Shown one piece after another: positions 1 through 5,596 of a DNA stretch of 10,076 bases (its first letter is position 1; each line of letters opens with the position of its first letter). Source of the DNA: Pelagilacustribacter hypolimneticus (GTDB taxonomy: Bacteria > Pseudomonadota > Alphaproteobacteria > Pelagibacterales > Pelagibacteraceae); assembly GCA_965235125.1 (NCBI GenBank), contig CBDDXH010000040.1, positions 1 through 10,076 of the forward strand, in the 5' to 3' direction. The notes below the pieces were generated by a model, which searched no databases, was not told where the DNA came from, and saw only the letters and a program-made list of their open reading frames with translations. The position numbers and the translations under genes were made by a program.

Positions 1-289
1 AAAATAAAGCATCCCTAACTTCAGAAAATGTAAAAGCAATTATTCTTGAAACCCCGTAGCCAATTATTAAAGCAACAGGCACGAGCATGAATAAATTAAT
101 ACCTGAACTTAGTTCTGTTAGAGAATTTACTGATGCGCCCAGGACTATAGGAGTTGCAACACTTGCAATTTTTGCCAACACTAAAGCAACAACTGCAAAA
201 CTAACTCTTAATCTTAAATCCTTTCTTTCATTGGGCCACAAATAGGGGAGTAATAGTTTAAAAGTCTTAGTATATTTTGCCTGTTCCAT
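1..289 (-). CDS. ABC exporter, Atm1/HMT1-like, N-terminal part (partial)
   Basis: The first 96 residues of a membrane ABC transporter; the gene continues beyond base 1 and has no stop in the window. Translating from the ATG at 289-287 gives a protein that begins MEQAKYTKTFKLLLPYLWP, followed by a charged stretch (NERKDLRLR, residues 19-27), a first membrane helix at about 29-50 (AVVALVLAKIASVATPIVLG), a short loop, a second helix at about 65-80, and a run ending GYGVSRIIAF...SEVRDALF. From memory, the LLPYLWP opening, the A-K-[IV]-A-[ST]-V-x-x-P helix and the closing [GS]E[VL]RDA[LV]F motif are typical of the Atm1/HMT1 half-transporters, which export glutathione- or sulfur-linked compounds and heavy-metal conjugates at the inner membrane as homodimers. 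The nucleotide-binding domain should lie outside the window, so the substrate cannot be judged. No clear Shine-Dalgarno is seen. Confidence 0.85.
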   Translation of the reverse strand, partial: MEQAKYTKTFKLLLPYLWPNERKDLRLRVSFAVVALVLAKIASVATPIVLGASVNSLTELSSGINLFMLVPVALIIGYGVSRIIAFTFSEVRDALF

Positions 290-467
290 AATTTAAATAT
301 AACTGATTACTCAAAATTTGTTATGAGCAAAAAGGCAGGGGTGATCTAATAATAGTTTCTTTTGTTTTTATATCAGACAGGTGAAGCGGGTATAATTAGA
401 AATCCAAAACCAAGATATGTTTTGAGTGATTATCAGTAAATTTTTTATCCAATAAACTGAAATAGAA

Positions 468-495
468 GAATGGGTATGCTCCATTCAGGTTTTTT
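468..495 (+). terminator. possible weak intrinsic terminator
   Basis: GAATGG (468-473) and CCATTC (481-486) form a 6-bp stem around a 7-base loop, followed after AGG by six T residues (490-495). The T tract lies on the plus-strand side only, so the hairpin would end a plus-strand transcript, yet no recognised plus-strand gene lies upstream. The stem is short, so chance is a real alternative. The rest of 290-511 holds only a short plus-strand open frame (362-439). Confidence 0.3.
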
Positions 496-511
496 AAACT
501 AGTAAACTAAA

Positions 512-718
512 TTAATGTGATGGGCCCGACTCTACAGTTGAAGCTTTCTCGTGTACAGTTTTTTTGTTGATCACTTTAATTGAGGAGTCTTTTTTAATCC
601 CCTTTAATTTTGCAACAAGTTTATTTTTTCTCTTTTGAAGTTTTTTAACTTTTTTTGAAAGCTTCAAAAGTTTTTTATCTATTTTTTTTATTTTTTTCTC
701 AGTTTTTTTTTTTTTCAT
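512..718 (-). CDS. lysine-rich small protein, hypothetical
   Basis: A 68-residue open frame of unknown function. About the first 45 residues are dominated by lysine with regularly spaced I, L and V (for example IKKIDKKLLKLSKKVKKL), which would make a very basic amphipathic helix or coiled coil; the tail (about 46-68) is more mixed and ends STVESGPSH. Such a protein could bind nucleic acid or acidic surfaces, but no family is recognised. Caution is needed: the DNA is a run of T-rich homopolymers on the plus strand, and A-rich DNA naturally reads as lysine. In its favour are the repeated hydrophobic spacing and a non-lysine C-terminal part that stays open. No Shine-Dalgarno is visible upstream of the ATG at 718-716. 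Confidence 0.4.
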   Translation of the reverse strand: MKKKKTEKKIKKIDKKLLKLSKKVKKLQKRKNKLVAKLKGIKKDSSIKVINKKTVHEKASTVESGPSH

Positions 719-790
719 AATTATATTTTTTAATTATTACACTCGACAAAACTATAAAAATCAAGATTAAAATTTTAATTCAATTTTTGA

Positions 791-807
791 TTGAGTTTAA
801 AACTCAA
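791..807. repeat. perfect 17-bp palindrome, possible operator
   Basis: TTGAGTTT (791-798), one central base, then AAACTCAA (800-807) form an exact inverted repeat with 8-base arms. The symmetry suits a dimeric transcription factor. It lies 73 bp upstream of the lysine-rich frame and about 220 bp upstream of the DUF3147-type gene. There is no T tract on either side, so it is not a terminator. Chance palindromes of this size are not very rare in AT-rich DNA, but both arms contain a G and a C. Confidence 0.45.
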
Positions 808-899
808 GAGTTGGCTTGCAACCACAACTAATAATTGAATTAATGAAAAATTTTTTCTGTTGGATATGATTTAAATTATTTTATATTTTTATATTATAA

Positions 900-994
900 A
901 TGCCTTATATAAATTTATAAAGAAAAAAAGAATTGATAATGCTACAGCTCTTAAAATTGTAATTGCTTTTTTTATACTTGTTTTATTAGATTAA
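900..994 (+). other. possible 32-residue membrane peptide needing a -1 frameshift
   Basis: From 875 to 994 one plus frame is open but has no ATG, GTG or TTG. Its 3' part encodes a basic patch (KKKR) and a hydrophobic stretch ending ALKIVIAFFILVLLD. An ATG at 900-902 opens the neighbouring frame for six codons and stops at TAA 918-920. The last two sense codons lie in AAATTTA (911-917), which fits the X XXY YYZ pattern of -1 slippery sites. A -1 slip there would join the two into a 32-residue protein with a positive-inside helix. A one-base sequence error or plain chance would look the same. Confidence 0.15.
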
Positions 995-1027
995 AGGCCA
1001 TAATTAAAAAAAATAAGATGAAAAAAA

Positions 1028-1402
1028 ATGCAAAAAAACTTTCAAGTCAAATTCGATAATAAAGCCATGATCTTTATAATTAAGGTATTGCTCTCGGCCT
1101 TCGTGATTGCCGGTGCTAGTTGGTTGTCGGGTAAGTTTCCAAAACTTGCTGGCTTCATCATTGCTCTTCCTTTGGCTACTCTGATTGCCTTAGCTTTGTC
1201 CTATGTTGAATATAAGAATGTTGAAACAACCATTACTTTTGCCAAGAGCATCTTAATTGGAGTTCCTGTGAGTTATCTCTTCTTCATCCCATTTTTCTTT
1301 GCCAAAAGCTTTAACATGAATTTTTGGTTAATTTATTTAACTGGATTGGGATTACTTGTGGCTGCCTTTTTTATCCATAAATATATTGTGTCCCTACTTT
1401 AA
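1028..1402 (+). CDS. DUF3147-type small membrane protein
   Basis: A 124-residue integral membrane protein of unknown function. Four hydrophobic helices are visible at about 14-34, 38-59, 70-92 and 98-119. The segment between helices 1 and 2, GASWLSGKFPKLAGFIIALP, resembles the conserved [KR]xPxLGGLIASLP-like loop remembered from the DUF3147 (GlpM-like) family of inner-membrane proteins; the family call rests on that recollection. The length is normal for the family. The ATG is preceded only by A-rich sequence without a clear ribosome site. Codon choice is unlike the amidase and permease next door: GCC, TCG, TTG and GTG are common (for example at 1094-1135), as in the right-hand block, so it may have a different origin. 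It converges with the amidase gene across 112 bp, in which no convincing terminator is seen. Confidence 0.75.
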   Translation: MQKNFQVKFDNKAMIFIIKVLLSAFVIAGASWLSGKFPKLAGFIIALPLATLIALALSYVEYKNVETTITFAKSILIGVPVSYLFFIPFFFAKSFNMNFWLIYLTGLGLLVAAFFIHKYIVSLL

Positions 1403-1514
1403 AAGAATCTGCTTTTTTATCTCTAACATTACTTTCTGGAACATTTACACAATAAAATTTATTAAAATTAAAGAAGTAGCTTCAATAAGCTTAATCAAAT
1501 CATTTTTTTTTAAT

Positions 1515-2963
1515 TTATTTTAGTGAAAGTTTTTTTAGAATTGGAGGACGTTTACCTAACCACGGGCTAGCTTTTTCAAATGCCGCGGATGCTCTTAAAA
1601 CCATAGGGTCGTCAAGATGTTTACCGATAATTTGTAACCCAACAGGTAATCCTTCTTTTGTATAACCAGCCGGTATTGAGGCAGCTGGTTGTCCGGTCAT
1701 ATTAATAGGAAATGTAAAATGCAGCCACTCAAATGGTTCAACCATTTTACCTTCAATCTTTTCAGGTCCTTGCGTATGCACAGCAAAGGCTGGGCAAGCT
1801 AAAGTGGGTGTAATAATAAAATCGTACTTTCTCATAAATTTCCACATACAATTAACAACATGTTTTCTTCCAATGGTAGCATTTGTTAAATCTTCAGCTG
1901 TCCATGGTCTGTTGATTAAACCGCTTAAGTGAGGAGACATTTTACCAGGATTTTCCATATCTAATTTTCTCATACCTTTTAAATCACTTTCAAGAATAAC
2001 AAGTGCCCAAAAATCATTATAAGGGTTTTTCCATCCTGGATTATCTTCTATCACTTCACATCCCAAATCTTTTTCAAAAATTTTAGCGGCATTTAAAATT
2101 ATTTCTCTAACTTCTTTATCTACAGCTGCATAACCCCAGTCCATGCTAAATCCAACCTTACAGCCTTTAATGTCAGTTTTAACACAATCGACCCAATTAA
2201 AATCAGCTTTTGGAAGAGAGTGTCTGTCTCTATCATCGGGACCTGAAATTACTGACAACATCAGAGCGGAGTCTTTTACTGTTCTAGAAACTGGGCCAAT
2301 ATGTTCTATGCTTTCCCAACTTGAAACACCCGGATATCTTTCGTCTCTACAACCTGGATACAAAGGAACTCTTCCCATTGAAGCTTTCATCCCGTAAGTA
2401 CCGCTAAGCGAAGAAGGAATTCTTATTGAACCACCTCCATCAGATGCTATTGCAAATGGAGAAACTCCAGTTACTACTGATGCACACGAACCTGCACTTG
2501 AACCTCCTGATGTAAGATCGGTATTCCATGGATTTCTCGTAGTTTCAAAAACAGGGTTGTGTCCTGCTCCGCTGTAACCAAATTCTGGAGCATTAGTTTT
2601 TCCTAAAATAATAGCTCCTGCATTTTTTAGTCTTTCAACAGAAACATCATCTTCTTCAGGAACAAAGTCTTTGTAAAAGTATGAGCCAGAAACAGTTTTA
2701 ATACCTTTTGTGCAAACTAAATCTTTAATACCCACTGGCACACCAGCTAAAGGACCTGGATCCTCATTTTTTGAAATTTTTTTATCAATTTCTTTTGCAG
2801 CTTTTAAAGCCAATTCTGGCGTTGGGGTGCAGTATGCATGGATTTCTTTGTCAAGAATTTCCATCCTTGTAATTGTTGATTTTATAAGATCAGTTGCAGA
2901 AAATTTTTTTTTCTTAATTCCTTCAACAATTTCTTCTGCGGTCATCCACGCAAAGTCGTTCAT
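1515..2963 (-). CDS. amidase signature (AS) family hydrolase
   Basis: A 482-residue cytoplasmic serine hydrolase, normal length for the amidase signature family, expected to split a carboxamide into acid and ammonia. The Ser-cisSer-Lys triad is complete: Lys80 in GVPVGIKDL, cis-Ser155 in TSGGSSAGS and nucleophile Ser179 in DGGGSIRIPSS. The Lys80-to-Ser179 distance (99) and the Ser155-to-Ser179 distance (24) equal those I recall for fatty acid amide hydrolase, which supports the assignment. The C-terminal part has the usual TPTLACPAF and NMTGQPAASIP segments. No GatB or GatC partner is nearby, so a GatA role in Glu-tRNAGln amidation is unlikely. It diverges from the permease at 3167, suggesting it acts on a compound that carrier imports. 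The substrate cannot be read from the sequence. No Shine-Dalgarno precedes the ATG; a TATAAT lies at 3013-3008 on this strand. Confidence 0.93.
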   Translation of the reverse strand: MNDFAWMTAEEIVEGIKKKKFSATDLIKSTITRMEILDKEIHAYCTPTPELALKAAKEIDKKISKNEDPGPLAGVPVGIKDLVCTKGIKTVSGSYFYKDFVPEEDDVSVERLKNAGAIILGKTNAPEFGYSGAGHNPVFETTRNPWNTDLTSGGSSAGSCASVVTGVSPFAIASDGGGSIRIPSSLSGTYGMKASMGRVPLYPGCRDERYPGVSSWESIEHIGPVSRTVKDSALMLSVISGPDDRDRHSLPKADFNWVDCVKTDIKGCKVGFSMDWGYAAVDKEVREIILNAAKIFEKDLGCEVIEDNPGWKNPYNDFWALVILESDLKGMRKLDMENPGKMSPHLSGLINRPWTAEDLTNATIGRKHVVNCMWKFMRKYDFIITPTLACPAFAVHTQGPEKIEGKMVEPFEWLHFTFPINMTGQPAASIPAGYTKEGLPVGLQIIGKHLDDPMVLRASAAFEKASPWLGKRPPILKKLSLK

Positions 2964-3007
2964 AATTAAATTAATTTTAACAAAAAATTTCTAAGCAGGC
3001 TAGATAA

Positions 3008-3013
3008 ATTATA
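3008..3013 (-). promoter_or_regulatory. -10 box candidate for the amidase gene
   Basis: A consensus TATAAT on the minus strand, about 45 bp upstream of the amidase ATG. The best -35-like element, TTGAAA at 3042-3037, is 23 bp away, which is too far for a normal sigma-70 promoter, so the call rests on the -10 alone. Confidence 0.3.
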
Positions 3014-3102
3014 AATGAAAAGAAAAATTAAATAAATTTCAATTAAGAGTTGAAAACTCTATAATATAAATAAGAAGATCTTAATTTTTTAAATTAAATA
3101 AG

Positions 3103-3108
3103 TATAAT
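3103..3108 (+). promoter_or_regulatory. -10 box candidate for the permease gene
   Basis: A consensus TATAAT on the plus strand, about 58 bp upstream of the permease start. No good -35 hexamer is seen at the usual distance. A second TATAAT at 3060-3065 is an alternative. If 3103-3108 is used, the leader would carry the inverted repeat at 3120-3142. Confidence 0.35.
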
Positions 3109-3119
3109 TTTTCTTGAAT

Positions 3120-3142
3120 ATTTTCTATTTTTATTAGAAAAT
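3120..3142 (+). promoter_or_regulatory. inverted repeat in the permease leader
   Basis: ATTTTCTA (3120-3127) and TAGAAAAT (3135-3142) are exact inverted arms around a 7-base spacer. The repeat lies just downstream of the candidate -10 box and 15 bases upstream of the ribosome binding site. It could be an operator for a regulator of the amidase/permease pair or an RNA hairpin. The arms are AT-rich, so chance cannot be excluded, and no T tract follows that would make it a terminator. Confidence 0.35.
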
Positions 3143-3157
3143 TTGCTAAAAACAAAT

Positions 3158-3162
3158 AGGAG
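3158..3162 (+). promoter_or_regulatory. Shine-Dalgarno that sets the permease start
   Basis: AGGAG lies four bases before the ATG at 3167. Most genes in this window lack any clear Shine-Dalgarno, so this site is good evidence for the ATG at 3167 over the in-frame TTG at 3143, which would add eight residues and has no such site. Confidence 0.75.
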
Positions 3163-3166
3163 ATAT

Positions 3167-4462
3167 ATGGCAAAAACTGAAGAGTATAATTCAAAGCCAG
3201 TACCATTGAATCAAAGAATGGGATTTGCTGGACCAGCATGGGTTTGGTCAGGCTTTGGTATAGCTTTCATATGTGCAGTTATAGGTGGTCTAATTCAACA
3301 GGGCCTTGGCACTACGATGGGTATATGGGCAATAATAATTGGTAATGCAATTCTGTTTGTGTACTCGGCTATTATTGGCTACGCAAGTGGAAAATGGGGA
3401 GTTAATTTTCCTTTAGCGGTAAGATATGTTTTTGGAAAAAAAGGGGCAGTGGTCCCAATTCTGATATTATCATTATTAGTAACAGGTTGGTATGCGTTTC
3501 AAGCATGGTTAACAGCAGACATTATTAAAGTAGCTTTTAATATTGAAGGCAAATCATTAATTGGGTTGATGGCAGTTGTGTCAGGAATTGTTTTTGCTCT
3601 ACCAGTAATTTTCGGAATAAAACAAATGGTATTTGTAAGAAAAGTAGCAATACCTGCAATGATTTTATTTGCGCTTTATTATTTGGTTACAAAAGTTTTA
3701 CCACAAGGTAGTCAAATTTTTTCAATACAAGGTTCAGGTAGCATATCTTTTTGGACTGGTGTTGGAATGGCTTGGAGCACTTTTGTTGTGAGCGGAACAA
3801 TGACAGGTGACATTGTAAGATATACAGATAACGGTAAACAAGCCGTTAATGTAACTGCAGTGGCGTTTTTGTTTTCAAATGCTCCGTTTATGATAATGGG
3901 AGCTCTAATATCTGCAGCAATTAATGACCCAAGTGTTGTTTATTTTTTTGATGCAAAAACTTTAAATATATTAATACCGTTAGTTGTGTTGGCAATATTA
4001 AGTAATTGGTCCACTTGCGATGCTTGTTTATATAATGCAGCTATGGGCTACAGTAATGCGCTAAATATAGATTGGAAAACAGCGGCAATAGGGGGAAGTA
4101 TAATAGGTTTGATTGCTGCCTTCACAGGAGTTATCGGTAATATTGTAGGATGGTTAATATTATTAGGACTATTGGTTCCGCCTATAGGAGGAGCAATTAT
4201 TGCAGACTTTTATTTCGTAAGAGGAAAAAATGGTTTCAAATATGAAAGAACGGCAGATTATAATTATGCAGCTATTATAGCTGTGGTAATTGGAGTTTTG
4301 CTTGGATACTACGTAAATAAAAACTATCCTAACTTTTTATTTGGAGTTCCAGGAATAATTTCTACATTTATAGTTTATTTAGTTCTATCTAAAGCTGGCA
4401 GTTTTTTAGGTGCTGATATAAGCAAAACTATTAAAACAGGAGCTGAAGAAGGAATAGATTAA
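3167..4462 (+). CDS. NCS1 family nucleobase/cytosine-type permease
   Basis: A 431-residue inner-membrane carrier with about 12 hydrophobic helices, normal length for nucleobase:cation symporter-1 proteins, which import cytosine, purines, hydantoins, allantoin or related ring compounds with H+ or Na+. The short polar N-terminus leads into PLNQRMGFAGPAWVWSGFG (14-32), typical of the family entry. GWYAFQAWL (107-115), SGTMTGDIVRYT (209-220) and NWSTCDACLYNAAMGYSNAL (280-299) correspond to NCS1 landmarks. As I recall it, the last segment matches the CodB cytosine permease motif reading NDNNLY, but here the polar residues are replaced by CDACLY, so the ligand may not be cytosine. It diverges from the amidase gene, which suggests that the carrier brings in the amidase substrate. 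The start was chosen by the AGGAG at 3158-3162. Transcription ends at the hairpin 4477-4512. Confidence 0.9.
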   Translation: MAKTEEYNSKPVPLNQRMGFAGPAWVWSGFGIAFICAVIGGLIQQGLGTTMGIWAIIIGNAILFVYSAIIGYASGKWGVNFPLAVRYVFGKKGAVVPILILSLLVTGWYAFQAWLTADIIKVAFNIEGKSLIGLMAVVSGIVFALPVIFGIKQMVFVRKVAIPAMILFALYYLVTKVLPQGSQIFSIQGSGSISFWTGVGMAWSTFVVSGTMTGDIVRYTDNGKQAVNVTAVAFLFSNAPFMIMGALISAAINDPSVVYFFDAKTLNILIPLVVLAILSNWSTCDACLYNAAMGYSNALNIDWKTAAIGGSIIGLIAAFTGVIGNIVGWLILLGLLVPPIGGAIIADFYFVRGKNGFKYERTADYNYAAIIAVVIGVLLGYYVNKNYPNFLFGVPGIISTFIVYLVLSKAGSFLGADISKTIKTGAEEGID

Positions 4463-4476
4463 GTAATCAATTTTTA

Positions 4477-4512
4477 AAAAAACCCAAGTAAATTATTTTG
4501 CTTGGGTTTTTT
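4477..4512. terminator. strong bidirectional intrinsic terminator
   Basis: AAAAAACCCAAG (4477-4488) pairs exactly with CTTGGGTTTTTT (4501-4512) around a 12-base loop, giving a 12-bp stem. Six T residues end the plus-strand transcript of the permease, 14 bp after its stop codon. On the minus strand the same structure ends in T residues about 40 bp after the msrB stop, so one hairpin can serve both convergent genes. Confidence 0.9.
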
Positions 4513-4553
4513 AATTATAATTAGTTGGATTAAATGAGGAATAAAATTATTAC

Positions 4554-5027
4554 TTAAGCTTTTGGTGCAAACATGAGGCTTGCCCCATTGTTACAAAAGC
4601 GTTTACCCGTTGGTTGTGGGCCATCATTAAAGACGTGACCGTGATGACCTTCACAAACCACGCAATGATACTCAGTTCTTGGCAGTAATAATTTAAAATC
4701 TGATTTGGTTGCAATAACATTTGGGTAATGTTCAAAGAATGAAGGCCAGCCCGTTCCGCTATCGTATTTCATCAAACTATTAAATAAAGGAGTCTTGCAC
4801 CCGGCACAAAGATATTCACCTTCTCGTTTTTCATTATTTAAGGAACTGGTGTAAGGACGTTCCGTTCCCTCTTCCCTTAAGATGTAATATTGATCAGCTG
4901 TTAAAATCTTCTTCCATTCTTTATTGGACTTGATAACTTTCTTAATCTCTTTAGCAAAGGCCTGAAGGGATACAAAAGGCAACAACAATCCAAAACTTAG
5001 TAGCTTTATAAATTTTCTTTTTTTCAT
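4554..5027 (-). CDS. msrB: exported peptide-methionine (R)-S-oxide reductase MsrB
   Basis: A 157-residue protein that reduces the R form of methionine sulfoxide in oxidised proteins. The zinc site is complete, with CAGC (Cys74, Cys77) and CVVC (Cys122, Cys125); the catalytic cysteine is Cys145 in RFCNNGASL; and the substrate-site motifs SGTGWPSF (90-97) and EGHHGHVFNDGP (126-137) are intact. Unlike cytoplasmic MsrB it starts with a basic, hydrophobic signal peptide, with likely cleavage near AFA-K (25/26), so it should act in the periplasm. KRKFIK at 3-8 faintly resembles a twin-arginine motif, as seen in some exported MsrB proteins, but the second arginine is missing. No second, resolving cysteine is evident. 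It diverges from the AhpD-like gene across 20 bp, so the two promoters must overlap coding sequence or be very compact. Confidence 0.95.
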   Translation of the reverse strand: MKKRKFIKLLSFGLLLPFVSLQAFAKEIKKVIKSNKEWKKILTADQYYILREEGTERPYTSSLNNEKREGEYLCAGCKTPLFNSLMKYDSGTGWPSFFEHYPNVIATKSDFKLLLPRTEYHCVVCEGHHGHVFNDGPQPTGKRFCNNGASLMFAPKA

Positions 5028-5047
5028 TCAAAATGTTAATGTAACTT

Positions 5048-5596
5048 ATGTGGCTTAAGTTTGAAAATAATCAATTGCCGCTCCTAACTAGGATAATTTT
5101 ATTCTTTCAGAGAAAGAAATTTGGCTTTGATCTCAATCCAACAAAGGCGTGGGGAGTAGTACCCAGATTGATGCTTGGCATGAATTTCTTCTTCAAGTTA
5201 ATATCAAGTAAAAGTTCTAAAATTGATGCAGGTTTGCGAACGCTTATTTCAGTTAGGATTTCACAAATTAATAACTGCGAATTTTGTGTGGACATGAACA
5301 GTCATTTGTTTTTTGAAAGTAAGGGAGAAACTGAAAAAATTAGTCAGTTAAAGACTTGGCAAAGGAGCAATGTTTATTCATTAAAAGAAAAAGTTGCCCT
5401 TGAATATGCAGAAACGATAACCATTACAGGTCGAAGTGTTTCTCAAGAATTACAAGCAAAGTTACTTGAACATTTTAAAAGGGAAGAAATTATTGAACTT
5501 ACAGCGATCATTGCCTATCAAAACCTATCCAGCAAATTTAATAGTGCCCTCGATATTAAACCCAATGGATTTTGTGACACCGGCAAGTCTAAGTGA
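5048..5596 (+). CDS. carboxymuconolactone decarboxylase/AhpD-like protein
   Basis: A 182-residue protein of the CMD/AhpD fold, probably a cytoplasmic thiol-dependent oxidoreductase or peroxidase partner. The diagnostic part is SVRISQINNCEFCVDMNSH (68-86), with the redox pair Cys77-x2-Cys80. In AhpD a histidine follows the second cysteine by four residues; here that position is Asn84, so the proton relay differs. The C-terminal AIIAYQNLSSKFNSALDI and the final NGFC match, from memory, a proteobacterial CMD subfamily. The closing cysteine in NGFC is a third candidate redox residue. It starts 21 bp from the divergent msrB start and its last 8 bp overlap the end of the convergent glycosyltransferase gene. 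No Shine-Dalgarno is seen. The substrate is unknown; its position beside the radical SAM cluster hints at a role there. Confidence 0.85.
   Translation: MWLKFENNQLPLLTRIILFFQRKKFGFDLNPTKAWGVVPRLMLGMNFFFKLISSKSSKIDAGLRTLISVRISQINNCEFCVDMNSHLFFESKGETEKISQLKTWQRSNVYSLKEKVALEYAETITITGRSVSQELQAKLLEHFKREEIIELTAIIAYQNLSSKFNSALDIKPNGFCDTGKSK

Larger units (their letters stand above)
719..1027. other. AT-rich spacer between divergent genes
   Basis: These 309 bases separate the lysine-rich frame (minus) from the DUF3147-type gene (plus). They hold a perfect palindrome (791-807), a possible plus promoter (TTGGAT at 860-865, 16-base gap, TATATT at 882-887) and a short open stretch ending at 994. No RNA gene or larger coding frame is seen. 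Promoter strength cannot be judged because the whole stretch is AT-rich. Confidence 0.5.

Noticed and set aside
1403..1514. Terminator between the DUF3147-type and amidase genes
   Set aside because: The best hairpin (AGCTT/AAGCT near 1476-1492) has only five base pairs and the T tract is about 15 bases away.
2143..2397. Open frames on the plus strand inside the amidase gene (2143-2397 and 2710-2994)
   Set aside because: Both are antisense to a well-conserved amidase with a complete catalytic triad, show no family features and have no ribosome site.
3143..3166. TTG at 3143 as the permease start
   Set aside because: The ATG at 3167 has AGGAG at a good distance, and the extra eight residues would be encoded by the ribosome site itself.
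4550..4735. Second minus-strand frame inside msrB
   Set aside because: It overlaps the zinc and active-site coding region of msrB in another frame; the MsrB protein explains the sequence.
5107..5295. Antisense frame in the AhpD-like gene, and a shifted frame at 5436-5618
   Set aside because: Shadows of the CMD/AhpD-like coding sequence, without start signals or recognisable protein features.
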